Below are positions 50,294 to 59,488 of a stretch of DNA of 64,000 nucleotides, one piece after another. The stretch lies in assembly GCF_002091675.1 (NCBI RefSeq), contig NZ_BDAE01000008.1:62001-126000 (forward strand), in the 5' to 3' direction. Made by a program: the position numbers and the translations under genes. The notes beneath the pieces are model-generated. The model saw nothing but the letters and a program-made list of their open reading frames with translations, was not told where the DNA came from and made no database searches. How positions within the stretch are numbered: position 1 is the first letter of the stretch; each line of letters starts with the position of its first letter. This stretch comes from Pseudomonas luteola NBRC 103146. GTDB lineage: Bacteria > Pseudomonadota > Gammaproteobacteria > Pseudomonadales > Pseudomonadaceae.

Positions 50294-50312
50294 ATTCTTT
50301 TGCTTCACCTAT

Positions 50313-50342
50313 AAAAAAGGCCGGTCACTACCGGCCTTTTTT
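50313..50342. terminator. Bidirectional rho-independent terminator
   Basis: AAAAAAGGCCGG-TCACTA-CCGGCCTTTTTT, with A and T runs on both sides. It serves both the SBF-type transporter gene and the convergent glutathione reductase gene. Confidence 0.95.
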
Positions 50343-50356
50343 ATGTATTACGTAAA

Positions 50357-51718
50357 TCAGTCTTCCCTCACTGGGGAACGCATGGTCACCCATTCTTCCG
50401 CTGCTGTCGGGTGAATACCGATGGTGTCATCAAAGCAGCTTTTGGTTGCACCGGCCTTGAGAGCCACTGCCAGACACTGGATCTGCTCGGGAGCATCAGG
50501 CCCGACCATATGGCAACCCAGCACCTTATCAGTCTCGGCGTCCACGACCAGCTTCATGAGCGTACGCTCCGTCTCATTGGTCAGGCTGAGCTTGGTAGGC
50601 TTGAAGGTCGTCTGGAAAATCCTGAGCTTGTAGCCCTTTTCACGGGCCTGCTCTTCACTCAGTCCTACCGTTCCGACGTTAGGCAAGCTGTAAACCGCGC
50701 TAGCGATGAGGTTGTAATCAAGTGGCTTGTAACTTTCAGGCTTGTACAGGCTGCGGGCCAAGGTCATGGCCTCTGCCAGGGCAACAGGCGTCAGCTGCAC
50801 ACGGCCAATGATATCCCCAATCGCATACACTGAGGGCTCCGTGGTTTGGAAGGTTTCATCCACCTTCACAAAACCACGTTCGTCGAGCTCGACGCCGACG
50901 TTTTCCAGGCCCAGGTTATCCAGCATGGGGCGACGGCCTGTCGCATAGAACACGCAGTCAGTTTCCTGAACACGGCCATCCTTGAGCGTAACCTTCAAAC
51001 TGCCATCGCTCTGCTTGTCGATACGGGCAATTTCCGCATTAAACTGCAGATCGTGGCCTCGCTTGAGCAATTCATCTCGCAGATGCACCCGTACGCAGTC
51101 ATCAAACCCGCGCAGGAATAACTCCTTGCGGTACATGAGAGTCGCCTTCACGCCCAAGCCGTGAAAGATCGATGCAAATTCGATCGCGATATAACCGCCA
51201 CCCACGATGATCATTCGCTCGGGCAGCTTATCCAGATAAAAGGCTTCATTGGACGTAATGATGTGTTCACGACCAGGCAACTCGGGCACTGAGGGCCAAC
51301 CGCCTGTAGCGATGAGGATTCGCTCGGTGGTGTAGCGCTTGCCCGTTACTTCGACAGTATGCGCATCAATGATTCGCGCATGGTCTTCCAGCAGTGTCAC
51401 ACCGCTGTTGATGAGCAGTGCACGATAGATGCCGTTCAGTCGACGAATCTCATGGTCTTTATTGGCTAGCAGATTCTGCCAATCGAACCCCTGTTCCTCG
51501 ACCTTCCAGCCATAACTGCGCGACTGCCTGAACTCGTCATGGAACGAAGCCCCATAGACGAAATACTTTTTCGGCATACAGCCGACGTTTACGCAGGTGC
51601 CGCCCAGGTAGCGGCTTTCCGCTACGGCCACGCGAGCACCAAAATCGGCGGAAAAACGCGCTGCACGAACACCGCCCGAACCCGCACCGATGATAAAAAG
51701 GTCAAAATCGTATGTCAT
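50357..51718 (-). CDS. gorA: Glutathione-disulfide reductase
   Basis: 453-residue FAD/NADPH flavoprotein that reduces glutathione disulfide. FAD loop [15 protein letters not shown] at the N-terminus, redox pair [13 protein letters not shown] near residue 42, and NADPH loop [17 protein letters not shown]. The latter is followed by [11 protein letters not shown], whose arginines confer NADPH preference. The C-terminal interface is [13 protein letters not shown] 51718 has AGGA seven bases upstream. The neighbouring galU matches the gor-galU order of Pseudomonas, although a terminator hairpin separates the two transcripts. Confidence 0.96.
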   Translation of the reverse strand: MTYDFDLFIIGAGSGGVRAARFSADFGARVAVAESRYLGGTCVNVGCMPKKYFVYGASFHDEFRQSRSYGWKVEEQGFDWQNLLANKDHEIRRLNGIYRALLINSGVTLLEDHARIIDAHTVEVTGKRYTTERILIATGGWPSVPELPGREHIITSNEAFYLDKLPERMIIVGGGYIAIEFASIFHGLGVKATLMYRKELFLRGFDDCVRVHLRDELLKRGHDLQFNAEIARIDKQSDGSLKVTLKDGRVQETDCVFYATGRRPMLDNLGLENVGVELDERGFVKVDETFQTTEPSVYAIGDIIGRVQLTPVALAEAMTLARSLYKPESYKPLDYNLIASAVYSLPNVGTVGLSEEQAREKGYKLRIFQTTFKPTKLSLTNETERTLMKLVVDAETDKVLGCHMVGPDAPEQIQCLAVALKAGATKSCFDDTIGIHPTAAEEWVTMRSPVRED

Positions 51719-51798
51719 GACGAATCCTGATCGGCTCAACTGCTCACCAGCTTAACGCACCTGCATCGCTGCTGACGAAAATACTGTTGCCTTAAACG

Positions 51799-51826
51799 AC
51801 AGAAGCCACCCTAAGGTGGCTTCTGT
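51799..51826 (-). terminator. Terminator hairpin downstream of galU
   Basis: ACAGAAGCCACC-CTAA-GGTGGCTTCTGT, perfect 12-bp arms, about 20 bases past the galU stop on the minus strand. It is followed there by CGTTTAAGG. Confidence 0.8.
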
Positions 51827-51848
51827 CAAACACAGGCTAACAAGGAGA

Positions 51849-52679
51849 TCAGAGCTCCTTGTAGACGTTCTCGAAGCAGAAGTTGGTTGCTTCAACGAAG
51901 CCTTCCGCACTACCGCAGTCGAAACGCTGACCCTTGAACTTGTAAGCCAGAACACAACCGTCCTGAGCCTGCTTCATCAGGGCATCAGTAATCTGGATTT
52001 CACCGCCCTTGCCTGGCTCGGTCTGCTCGATCAGGTCGAAAATATCAGGCGTCAGGATGTAACGGCCAATGATCGCCAGGTTGGAAGGTGCATCTTCCGG
52101 CTTGGGCTTCTCAACCATGTTGTTCACACGATAGATATCATCACGGATCATTTCGCCCGAGATCACACCGTACTTGTGTGTTTCGTTCGCAGGTACTTCC
52201 TGGATAGCCACGATGGAGCAGCGGAACTGGTTGTACAGCTTGACCATCTGCTTCAGAACGCCATCGCCTTCGAGGTTCAGGCACAGGTCGTCCGCCAGCA
52301 CAACGGCGAACGGCTCGTCACCGATCAGAGGACGGCCAGTCAAGATGGCATGACCCAGACCTTTCATTTCGATCTGACGGGTATAAGAGAAGGAGCATTC
52401 GTCGATCAGGCGGCGAATCCCGGTCAGGTACTTTTCCTTCGCGGTGTTCTTGATCTGGCTTTCCAGCTCGTAGCTGATATCGAAATGGTCTTCCAGAGAG
52501 CGCTTGCCACGCCCGGTGACCATAGCAATTTGCTTGAGCCCAGCGTCGAGTGCCTCTTCAACGGCGTACTGGACCAGGGGCTTGTTCACGATGGGCAGCA
52601 TTTCCTTCGGCATCGCTTTGGTTGCTGGAAGAAAGCGAGTGCCGTAGCCGGCGGCCGGGAACAGACATTTGGTGATCAT
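51849..52679 (-). CDS. galU: UTP-glucose-1-phosphate uridylyltransferase
   Basis: 276-residue enzyme making UDP-glucose for lipopolysaccharide core, exopolysaccharide and trehalose or glucan synthesis. N-terminal loop CLFPAAGYGTRFLPATKAMP, then KEMLPIVNKPLVQYAVEEA. Further family blocks are ILTGRPLIGDEPFAVVLADD with the metal-binding Asp, and EKPKPEDAPSNLAIIGRY. ATG 52679 has AAAGGA five bases upstream and matches the family start; the frame stays open for 18 codons upstream without similarity. Confidence 0.97.
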   Translation of the reverse strand: MITKCLFPAAGYGTRFLPATKAMPKEMLPIVNKPLVQYAVEEALDAGLKQIAMVTGRGKRSLEDHFDISYELESQIKNTAKEKYLTGIRRLIDECSFSYTRQIEMKGLGHAILTGRPLIGDEPFAVVLADDLCLNLEGDGVLKQMVKLYNQFRCSIVAIQEVPANETHKYGVISGEMIRDDIYRVNNMVEKPKPEDAPSNLAIIGRYILTPDIFDLIEQTEPGKGGEIQITDALMKQAQDGCVLAYKFKGQRFDCGSAEGFVEATNFCFENVYKEL

Positions 52680-52955
52680 GGGCGTCCTTTGATCTGTGGG
52701 AGCAATACTATGGCAGTCTAAACAGCCGTTCATCGGGTTACAATGCTCAGCATGAGGCTCTCAGTGACCGATTAAATGGACGTCTAAAAGCGCTCGACCC
52801 CAAGCGTTGGGAGATCCGACCACGAAAGCGCCCAGCGGTTCGATTATAAAGCGCTTTTCCGCAGACGAGATATGATGAGTAGTGAACTCGTTGGCACCAC
52901 CACCGTCGAAGACAAGCTGCTTCAGATGGCTAGACAAGGGATCAAACGATCTATT

Positions 52956-53477
52956 ATGAAAAAATGGATTCCTCTTTTCGCTACCGCATTGCTGGTAGGC
53001 TGCGCCAGTAAATCCCCTCAACTTACTCAGGAAGAACTGCATCTGCTCACCCAGAATGACCTCCTCCAGGCAAAGATGCTTGTAGTATCCGGAGGGGAAG
53101 ATGAACTCAAACTGGCTGACGCCTTGCTCAGCCGCGCCTCGATGCAAACCGACAAAGCTGAAGAAGGCACCGGTGAGATCGAGTTCTACAAGGCGCTGGT
53201 AATGATCAAGCAAGGCCCGCAAGCAGATGACGTGCTGTCCCTGCTGGAAACCTCAGCCAAGAAAGAGTATCCGCTGGCCTATGCAATGCTCTATCAGGTC
53301 TATTCCAAGCCTTACCTGGTAAGTGAAGCAGACCCTATTCGAGCGGAAACCTACAAGGACAGCTATAGCGATCTTGACGTTGCCAAGAGCGGCTATCCTT
53401 CTTTCGAGAAGGCATTGGTACTGGTGGAGCGTCTGAGCAGTGACAAGCCTTCCGAAACAGCGGCCATGACTCACTGA
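52956..53477 (+). CDS. Predicted lipoprotein (173 aa)
   Basis: Exported lipoprotein: MKKWIPLFATALLVGCAS has a basic start, hydrophobic core and lipobox LVGC, so lipidation at about Cys17 is expected. The mature part is alpha-helical and acidic, with repeated helical pairs (QNDLLQAKMLVVSGGEDE, ADALLSRASMQTDKAEEG, AYAMLYQVYSKPYLVSEAD) reminiscent of TPR/Sel1-type helices. I prefer ATG 52956 because the lipoprotein signal then sits at the N-terminus; the ribosome-binding site is weak (AAGGG). Family not recognised. Confidence 0.75.
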   Translation: MKKWIPLFATALLVGCASKSPQLTQEELHLLTQNDLLQAKMLVVSGGEDELKLADALLSRASMQTDKAEEGTGEIEFYKALVMIKQGPQADDVLSLLETSAKKEYPLAYAMLYQVYSKPYLVSEADPIRAETYKDSYSDLDVAKSGYPSFEKALVLVERLSSDKPSETAAMTH

Positions 53478-53806
53478 CGACGTTCAAGCCGGTTGGTTGT
53501 AGAGCCCGGCGTCCGTTCAATTTCGATTCCGCCAGGGTATTCCGTGCTCTGGCGAATCGAGCCTCGCTGTTCATACTGTCCGCTGGAATGAGAGCGGTAC
53601 TCCCGAACCGTTCCACGCGGGACAGCCTGGCCACCGTATAGATTATAGTGCTGGCTACGCTGCTGCGTCTCGATGCTCCCGGACGCTCCGGGGCTTATAT
53701 AGGTTCGGGGTATCGCACGTCTATCAAACTCGTCTGCAATACCTGTATTGGCGGCCAACACCAACGCCAGCCCAAGCCCGCACGTTGCTATTTTAAATAT
53801 ACTCAT
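53471..53806 (-). CDS. Small secreted hypothetical protein (111 aa)
   Basis: Begins MSIFKIATCGLGLALVLAANT with likely signal cleavage after GIA, so exported. The mature part is polar and rich in Arg, Gln, Ser and Tyr (HYNLYGGQAVPRGTVREYR, TNRLERRQ), low in complexity and probably disordered. ATG 53806 follows AGGAGA by five bases, which is strong evidence for translation. Its 3' end overlaps the convergent lipoprotein gene by seven bases. Family not recognised. Confidence 0.65.
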   Translation of the reverse strand: MSIFKIATCGLGLALVLAANTGIADEFDRRAIPRTYISPGASGSIETQQRSQHYNLYGGQAVPRGTVREYRSHSSGQYEQRGSIRQSTEYPGGIEIERTPGSTTNRLERRQ

Positions 53807-54158
53807 TTCGATCTCCTGCCCTTCCTCCACATTAAGACCTCTACGAAAGGGCCTGTTTCAAACCATTGGTCCCGTCGCACACCTTTTCAGTTTTTCGGTG
53901 GTGCCGGGTAGGGCGTGTGAAGCCAGGACGGCGTTGTTAGGCAGAGTATTCTGGCAGGACTCAATAAAGTCCCAACAAAGGCTTTCTATAGACGAAAAAA
54001 GAAAGGGATACGGGAAGGAGTGGATCGTGAGATATCGATTGCACGTTCGTGCCTCCGTTAGAGGCCGCTATACCCGATACGACTCAGGAGAATCCAATCA
54101 AAAGCTAGAGAAATTCTAGCGGCCTACCGAGCGCAGGCCGCTAGCGGGAAAGCACATA
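53807..54158. other. Gene-free 352-bp region with one possible micro-ORF
   Basis: Upstream of the small secreted protein (-) and downstream of the DUF3618 gene (-). The only translation candidate is the 30-codon frame listed next. No repeat or terminator was recognised. Confidence 0.4.
54027..54119 (+). CDS. Possible 30-aa basic micro-protein
   Basis: GTG 54027 preceded by a strong GGAAGGAG ribosome-binding site at good spacing. It encodes a short basic peptide starting VRYRLHVRASVRGRYTRYD. Nothing else supports it, and the good site may be chance. Confidence 0.25.
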   Translation: MRYRLHVRASVRGRYTRYDSGESNQKLEKF

Positions 54159-55037
54159 TCACATGGAGCGTGATGCGCGCTGTGGCTCTTGTTCCTGATG
54201 CTTGGAAGACATGTGATCAGCTTCTTCCTTAACACGATTTGTCGCCTGATCAGCCAGATCCTGCCCTACTTCAGTTGCCTTGGCATAACCCTGCTCGGCT
54301 TTCATCTTCACTTTGTCAGTAATCCGATCACTGGTCTTGCCCATCAAGCGATTTTCACGCTCGGTTGCAGGCAAGGTCGCTCCAAGTAGCGCACCTACTG
54401 CAATCCCAATGGCACCCAGCGCCAACGGCTGCTCTTCCAGCATATACTGGAAACCACTTTTGGCCTTGGCCGTCTGGTTACGCATGGTTTCGGATGCAGT
54501 CTGAGCTTTTTCGCTTACAGTCTGACGGGCTGAACTCATGGAGTCAGACGTGCTGCTGCGCATGTCCGCAGCCTTATCCTTAAAGCCCTGAGTTTGCGTT
54601 CTCATACTGTCTGTCTTGTCATGTACCGCGCCGGACATACTGTTGGCCTTGTCGTGTAATGTGTCGCTCAGGCCTGAAGCTTTGTCCCTTAGCGAGTCAA
54701 CTATACCGGTGGAAGACGTGCCTGTGGAGGACATGCCCGCATTGGTATAGGGCTGACTGCGATTCTGGCCCATCATCATCCACATGAGCCCAACCGAGGT
54801 AAGCAGTGTCGGCACTGGGTTCGCCTTGATGGTCGAGCCCAGATTATTGATAAATTCGCCTCCATTGCCCTTGGCATAAGTCATTGCCTTGTCAAGCAAC
54901 TCGCCGGGAGAAAGGCGGCTTTCCAGCGCATTCACGATATCGTTGATACTGTCACGCTGCTGATCGATTTCACGCTCAAGAGTCGCAGGATCTTTTTGCG
55001 ATTCAGCGTCTAGTCGGCTATGGGTATCGGTGCTCAT
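54159..55037 (-). CDS. DUF3618-type protein (stress operon)
   Basis: 292-residue protein. The N-terminus has the DUF3618 block (about 15-60: DPATLEREIDQQRDSINDIV, SPGELLDKAMTYAKGNGGEF). One transmembrane-like segment follows (PVPTLLTSVGLMWMMMG), then a long Ser/Thr/Asp/Lys region with heptad-like repeats (SGLSDTLHDKANSMSGAVHD) resembling late-embryogenesis-type helices. A second hydrophobic segment (LALGAIGIAVGALLGATLP) precedes the charged tail. Its start overlaps the stop of the holin-like gene (ATGA). Such proteins are linked to envelope or osmotic stress in Pseudomonas. Confidence 0.8.
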   Translation of the reverse strand: MSTDTHSRLDAESQKDPATLEREIDQQRDSINDIVNALESRLSPGELLDKAMTYAKGNGGEFINNLGSTIKANPVPTLLTSVGLMWMMMGQNRSQPYTNAGMSSTGTSSTGIVDSLRDKASGLSDTLHDKANSMSGAVHDKTDSMRTQTQGFKDKAADMRSSTSDSMSSARQTVSEKAQTASETMRNQTAKAKSGFQYMLEEQPLALGAIGIAVGALLGATLPATERENRLMGKTSDRITDKVKMKAEQGYAKATEVGQDLADQATNRVKEEADHMSSKHQEQEPQRASRSM

Positions 55038-55471
55038 GCTACTTTCCCCTTCACGGCTTCTTTATCTTTCTGCATGCTATTAATGGTTCGCTCTGGCTTG
55101 AACGCCGCAGGGTCAAGTTTCTTCTTGCCCGCAGATACCATTACCAGACCCACTATGCACACCACACCGCCCACGATCAGGGCGGCCAACCAGGGCGCCA
55201 TGACCTGACTCAGCCCAAGAACGGCTGAAAGCAGCAGCATGATAAAACCGGCCATCAAAACAATACCGCCTGATGCCATGCTGATTGTGGCAGCCTTGGT
55301 AGTATTCAAGGCTTCGGTAATCTCAGCCTTGGCTAGTGCTAATTCCTTGGTAAACAGAGAAGGCACTTCGCGTGTCAGCTGACGCACCAGACCTGCAATT
55401 GAGGTTGAATTTGAATCGATGCCAGTCTCTTCTTGATAGGTAGCATCACGTAGATTCGGTTGTTCTTTCAT
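55034..55471 (-). CDS. Holin-like (PF07332) membrane protein
   Basis: 145-residue protein of the 'putative actinobacterial holin-X / phage holin' family, which in proteobacteria is chromosomal and not phage-related. An N-terminal helical segment (SIAGLVRQLTREVPSLFTKE, ALAKAEITEALN) is followed by two transmembrane helices (ASGGIVLMAGFIMLLLSAVLG and WLAALIVGGVVCIVGLVMV). It ends with a basic tail. It is the middle gene of a tightly packed three-gene operon, two bases after the upstream gene and overlapping the DUF3618 gene. Confidence 0.85.
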   Translation of the reverse strand: MKEQPNLRDATYQEETGIDSNSTSIAGLVRQLTREVPSLFTKELALAKAEITEALNTTKAATISMASGGIVLMAGFIMLLLSAVLGLSQVMAPWLAALIVGGVVCIVGLVMVSAGKKKLDPAAFKPERTINSMQKDKEAVKGKVA

Positions 55472-55473
55472 GA

Positions 55474-56388
55474 TTACAGACCTCCGTTAGTGTCCTTCTT
55501 GGTGTTGCCTAGCGCTGTGGTTGATGCACGATCAGGATCAAGCGCGGGGGAACCATAGGGTGGGGTATCGCCCAAGTCGGATGTAGGCACTGGACGGACA
55601 ATTGAGGTAGTGGCCGTAGTATCGCCTTTAGGCAACTGGGAGGTACTGTTTTGATAGGTGCTTTCCTGTTCGGCGATAACAGGTGTGCTGGTCTGGGATG
55701 CCGGATCGATGGTACGCGTGCCATCTGAATGCTCAAAGCCACCCATACCGGCATGGTTAACCGAAGATGTGGTTCCCATGGCCGCACTGGAGCCCATTAC
55801 ACGACAGGATGTTTCCTTGTCGCTCTCGCCCAGCGTTGGCGGTGTGGTTGTGGTTTCACCCGTTGCACCTGCCCGAGCGGTATAGGACGAACCGGAGGAC
55901 AGATCGGAACCTACTCCGGAGCCGCTGGTGTTCGAGGACGACATCTCCGTACCGGAGGTATCGACTTTGCGGCTGCTGGCCTTGGCAAAGCGAGACAGTC
56001 CGAAGCCAATAGCGATGCTGCTGGTCAAAAAGAGTGCCGGGTTTTCACGGGCCAATCGGCCTGCTTCCTGGATCAACTCATCAGCGCTTTTGCCACGTAG
56101 CGTATCAGCTAGCCCGGCCATGCTTTGGGCGATATCGGAGACATAGCCTGAGAGACCGGCACGATCCTGATCGCTCAGCTCCGACGCTGCCGCTTTGAAA
56201 CTGTTAGCGACGGTTTCGATTTCATTGGCGGCTTTGTCGCTGTAACGATCAATCTGACCTTTACCTTGCACCATTGCATTATCCGCCACACTCCGGGCCT
56301 TATCTTTCATGGCTTCGGCCTGTTCTTGGGCAGACGGCATACTCTGCTGCTGGCTTTCTCGAGTATTACTCTCGTAGGGTGATGTCAT
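55474..56388 (-). CDS. Hypothetical membrane-associated stress protein (304 aa)
   Basis: First gene of the DUF3618/holin operon. Residues about 15-110 are helical and amphipathic (EQAEAMKDKARSVADNAM, DRYSDKAANEIETVANSFK), followed by one hydrophobic segment (NPALFLTSSIAIGFGLSRFA). The C-terminal half is a long low-complexity Ser/Thr/Gly/Pro region, probably disordered. The family name escapes me; proteins of this layout regularly precede the holin-like and DUF3618 genes in Pseudomonas. A membrane-anchored role in envelope stress is an inference. Confidence 0.7.
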   Translation of the reverse strand: MTSPYESNTRESQQQSMPSAQEQAEAMKDKARSVADNAMVQGKGQIDRYSDKAANEIETVANSFKAAASELSDQDRAGLSGYVSDIAQSMAGLADTLRGKSADELIQEAGRLARENPALFLTSSIAIGFGLSRFAKASSRKVDTSGTEMSSSNTSGSGVGSDLSSGSSYTARAGATGETTTTPPTLGESDKETSCRVMGSSAAMGTTSSVNHAGMGGFEHSDGTRTIDPASQTSTPVIAEQESTYQNSTSQLPKGDTTATTSIVRPVPTSDLGDTPPYGSPALDPDRASTTALGNTKKDTNGGL

Positions 56389-56706
56389 AGCTTGGTCCCA
56401 CCATTTTTACGTTTTTCCGCACAATAGCGGCTGGTAAGCGCAGCGGTGACTCAAAAGACATAAAACTGCGCGTTAATAAGGTGACTTCAGCGGCACGGAG
56501 GAGTTCGTTTCGATTTTGTCAAGTAGCGCTATTCACGATAACCGGCATCGGTATACGCCGCCTTTAAAGGTTTTTTTGTGAAATGTTGGAAAAATCGATT
56601 ACCTCTGGTTTTCGCATCAATTCCTCATACCCAGCTGCGCATAGGGCTGGTCAGTACTGACCAAGGTGCGGACAATAGCGGCCCTCTTCCAAGACAAGGA
56701 TGTGTC
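56389..56706. other. Gene-free 318-bp divergent promoter region
   Basis: Divergent region between the DUF3618 operon (-) and the NUDIX gene (+). An upstream continuation of the NUDIX frame from 56578 lacks family similarity. No operator was recognised. Confidence 0.4.
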
Positions 56707-57141
56707 ATGCCTATTACTCGCCTAAAGATTGCCGCCGCTTGCCTGCTCAACCCGGCAAACGAATTACTCGTGGTACGTAAACGACATACCCGATTCTTCA
56801 TGTTGCCTGGCGGCAAACTGGAGGCAGGCGAAAGCGGTCTCGAAGCACTTGCACGAGAGATTCAGGAAGAACTGAATCTGCTGCTGGATACCGAGATCTG
56901 TCAGCCCCTTGGCCTCTTCCAGGCGCCCGCTGCCAACGAGCCAGACACCATGATTGAGGCAGAGCTTTTCATGGCTTATGTAGATACACCCGCGCTGGCT
57001 GTAGCGGCGGAGCTTGAGGCGTTGGCCTGGATACCGCTGACACCACCTTATGAGGTTGCTCTGGCGCCCCTGCTGTCTGAACACGTTCTACCGCTATTGC
57101 AGCGGAATACGGGCCTTTCCCCTGCGAACCGACAGGCATAG
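56707..57141 (+). CDS. NUDIX hydrolase
   Basis: 144-residue NUDIX pyrophosphohydrolase. The box runs from GGKLEAGESGLEALAREIQ into EELNL near residue 37. It keeps the catalytic R-E-x-x-E-E core but has Asn where Gly usually ends the motif. RLKIAAACLLNPANELLVVRK at the N-terminus is typical of the fold. ATG 56707 follows AAGGA by eight bases. The substrate is unknown, possibly oxidised nucleotides or nucleoside diphosphate derivatives. It precedes the DsbA-like gene by 46 bp, perhaps in one operon. Confidence 0.88.
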   Translation: MPITRLKIAAACLLNPANELLVVRKRHTRFFMLPGGKLEAGESGLEALAREIQEELNLLLDTEICQPLGLFQAPAANEPDTMIEAELFMAYVDTPALAVAAELEALAWIPLTPPYEVALAPLLSEHVLPLLQRNTGLSPANRQA

Positions 57142-57187
57142 CGAGAGTCAAGAGTCTACGCCTGTCGTTCCTGCAAAGGAGAGTCCT

Positions 57188-57817
57188 ATGAGCACATTGC
57201 CTATCCATATCGACGTCTGGAGCGATTACGTCTGCCCATTCTGTTATCTGGAATTGCCGCTGCTCGATCAGCTGAAGGCGCATTATGGCGACAGGCTGAC
57301 CGTTACATGGCATGCCTTCGAATTGAGACCAGACCCCATCCCAACCCTTATCCCGGATAGCCATTACTTACGCAGCACATGGGCGCGAGCGGTATATCCC
57401 ATGGCGGAAGAACGGGAATTGACATTGCGCCTGCCTCCCGTGCAACCCCGTAGCCGACGAGCACTGGAAGTAGCTGAACATGCCCGGCAATCTGGACAGT
57501 TCGATGCCATGCATCGAGGGATATTCAAGGCCTTTTTTGAACAAGGGCGCGACATCGGTCGTGACGACATACTGCTGGATATTGCGAACCTGCAGGGCAT
57601 CGATACATTCGAATTAGGTGTGGCGCTTGAAGAAAATCGCCATACCCAGAGCGTGCTCGACGATGAAGCGCTGGCCCAGACACTGGGTATTACAGCGGTA
57701 CCCACCTTACTAATCCGTCTGGAAGGCCAAGCCTACGAAGAGGCAACCCAGCTTAGCGGAGCGGTGGACTATGAGCGTCTCACACGGGCAATCGAGACGC
57801 TCACGACTCAACGCTGA
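57188..57817 (+). CDS. DsbA-family oxidoreductase (FrnE-like)
   Basis: 209-residue cytoplasmic thioredoxin-fold protein of the DsbA/FrnE group. Active-site C-P-F-C in IDVWSDYVCPFCYLE near residue 16, a helical insertion (about 70-150), and the cis-Pro loop ITAVPTLLIRLEG near the C-terminus. There is no signal peptide, so it acts in the cytoplasm. ATG 57188 has a strong AAGGAGAG site. FrnE-type proteins are associated with oxidative stress resistance; its partner is not known. It converges on the peptide deformylase gene with six bases between. Confidence 0.9.
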   Translation: MSTLPIHIDVWSDYVCPFCYLELPLLDQLKAHYGDRLTVTWHAFELRPDPIPTLIPDSHYLRSTWARAVYPMAEERELTLRLPPVQPRSRRALEVAEHARQSGQFDAMHRGIFKAFFEQGRDIGRDDILLDIANLQGIDTFELGVALEENRHTQSVLDDEALAQTLGITAVPTLLIRLEGQAYEEATQLSGAVDYERLTRAIETLTTQR

Positions 57818-57822
57818 GCCTG

Positions 57823-58362
57823 CTAGCGTTGAGCTGCCGGTGAGGTTTCCGGAAAGAGGACATCCGTGAATCCGAACCGGGAAAAGTCAGTGATACGCGA
57901 CGGGTAGAGCCGCCCGATCAAATGATCGTACTCGTGCTGAACCACGCGCGCATGAAAGCCTTCAGCGATCCGATCAATCGTTTCGCCTCTCGCGTCCACT
58001 GCCTCGTAACGGATACGGGCATACCGATCAACGACACCGCGCAGGCCGGGGATGGAAAGGCAGCCTTCCCACCCCTCCTCCATCTCCTGTGATAACGGCG
58101 TTATCACAGGATTGATAACAACGGTTTGGGGCACTGCCGGTGCATCCGGGTAGCGTTCGCTGCTGTCGAAGCCCATTACAAACAACTGCAGATCCACACC
58201 GATCTGCGGAGCAGCCAAACCCACACCACCAGCTTGTTTCATAGTCTCGAACATATCCGCCACCAGCGCATCCAACTCCTGGCTGCCAATCATGGATGCC
58301 GGCACAGGTTTGGCGATGCGCAACAAGCGCTCATCACCCATTCTCACCAGTTCACGAATCAT
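57823..58362 (-). CDS. def: Peptide deformylase
   Basis: 179-residue metalloenzyme that removes the formyl group from nascent proteins. All three motifs are present: [11 protein letters not shown] near residue 46, [11 protein letters not shown] near residue 97, and [15 protein letters not shown] near residue 138, supplying the Cys and two His metal ligands and the catalytic Glu. ATG 58362 has GGAGG five bases upstream. It is not next to fmt, the usual context of the housekeeping def, so it is likely a second copy. It is followed by no obvious terminator and lies 34 bp after the CvfB-like gene. Confidence 0.95.
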   Translation of the reverse strand: MIRELVRMGDERLLRIAKPVPASMIGSQELDALVADMFETMKQAGGVGLAAPQIGVDLQLFVMGFDSSERYPDAPAVPQTVVINPVITPLSQEMEEGWEGCLSIPGLRGVVDRYARIRYEAVDARGETIDRIAEGFHARVVQHEYDHLIGRLYPSRITDFSRFGFTDVLFPETSPAAQR

Positions 58363-58396
58363 TTCTGCCTCCGTCAATGTTCAGGTGAGGCGGCTA

Positions 58397-59245
58397 TCAA
58401 TCGTCCGTCTCAGGTAATTCGATCCTGTCGTCGTATATAACGATCAGCCCCTGTTTGTACAAACCGCCAATGGCCTTCTTGAACGTCCCCTTGCTGACGC
58501 CGAACAGCTTGCTGATCAGTTCTGGCGAGCTTTTGTCGCTGACTTCGAGAACGCCATTGCGGGCTTTTGCCAGCCCAAGTATCTGCTGACCCAGCGCATC
58601 GACAGCCTGACGTCCCAACGGTTGCAGGGAAAGACTGATCTTTCCATCGGGGCGCACTTCCTTGATAAAGCCCTTTTCCTGCATACCGCTACGCAGAAAC
58701 TTGAAGACCTCATTTTGATGAATGAGTCCCCAATGCTTCCCTTCGATAATGGCCTTGAAGCCCATGGGCGTTTGTTCGGCCACCAGCAGATCGACTGCCT
58801 GACCGCTTGTGTAAGACGCCGGTACGGTATCCAGGTATCGATCCAGGCGCGCCGTTGCGGTAATTCGGTGGGTGCGCTGATCAATATAGACATAGACCAC
58901 GCAGTAATCCCCAACCTGCAACGGGCGCTTTTCTTCGGAGTGCGGGAGCAACAGGTCCTTGGGTAGGCCCCAATCCAGAAAAATTCCGATACGGTTGACC
59001 TCGACCACTTTCAGACTGGCGAACTGCCCTACCTGAACCTTGGGCTTTTGAGTCGTCGCAATGATCCGGTCTTCACTGTCGAGATAAACGAATACATTGA
59101 TCCAATCACCCGCCTCGGTGGGCTGATCCTTCGGGATATAGCGGTTCGGCAACAGGATTTCACCGTCCTGCTCGGCATCCAGATATAAGCCAAAGTCCGT
59201 CCGCTTGATAATTTGCAGACTATTAAAACGCCCGATTAAAGCCAT
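58397..59245 (-). CDS. CvfB/YitL-type S1-domain RNA-binding protein
   Basis: 282-residue protein with S1-like OB folds followed by a winged helix, as in CvfB. S1 segments: LQIIKRTDFGLYLDAEQDGE near residue 9, LKVVEVNRIGIFLDWGLPKD near residue 78 (the core RNA-binding repeat), and a divergent third around FKAIIEGKHWGLIHQNEVF. The C-terminal winged helix is GVSKGTFKKAIGGLYKQGLI. Such proteins influence virulence and translation in Firmicutes; in Pseudomonas the role is not established. Same strand as the deformylase gene downstream, possibly co-transcribed. Confidence 0.9.
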   Translation of the reverse strand: MALIGRFNSLQIIKRTDFGLYLDAEQDGEILLPNRYIPKDQPTEAGDWINVFVYLDSEDRIIATTQKPKVQVGQFASLKVVEVNRIGIFLDWGLPKDLLLPHSEEKRPLQVGDYCVVYVYIDQRTHRITATARLDRYLDTVPASYTSGQAVDLLVAEQTPMGFKAIIEGKHWGLIHQNEVFKFLRSGMQEKGFIKEVRPDGKISLSLQPLGRQAVDALGQQILGLAKARNGVLEVSDKSSPELISKLFGVSKGTFKKAIGGLYKQGLIVIYDDRIELPETDD

Positions 59246-59488
59246 GCTAGTACCTCATTGAGAAGCCACTATCATACCTGACATATTCTGCTCAACCGAT
59301 AAACCATGAAATGCCCTGGCAAAAGGGCTAGACAAAATCTTCGAAAGCGTTACAGTGCCTGCACTGTGTTGCACGTGTACCGTTTATCGGCGAGGCCATG
59401 GCCACGCTTAGCAGTGGTGACTCTTTGCACTCAGTCGCAGCCTGGGCAGTTCCAGCGCTGTCAAAAATCTTTGTTCAGGGAGCAATCC

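Noticed and set aside
51816-52721. 301-codon plus-strand frame opposite galU
   Set aside because: galU motifs are unambiguous on the minus strand; the opposite frame is a codon-bias shadow.
53807-54026. Possible protein in the frame 53748-54119
   Set aside because: Only its last 30 codons have a ribosome-binding site; the earlier part overlaps the secreted protein gene on the other strand.
55034-55471. Holin-like gene as a sign of prophage
   Set aside because: This holin-like family is chromosomal in many proteobacteria, and no lysis, tail or integrase genes are nearby.
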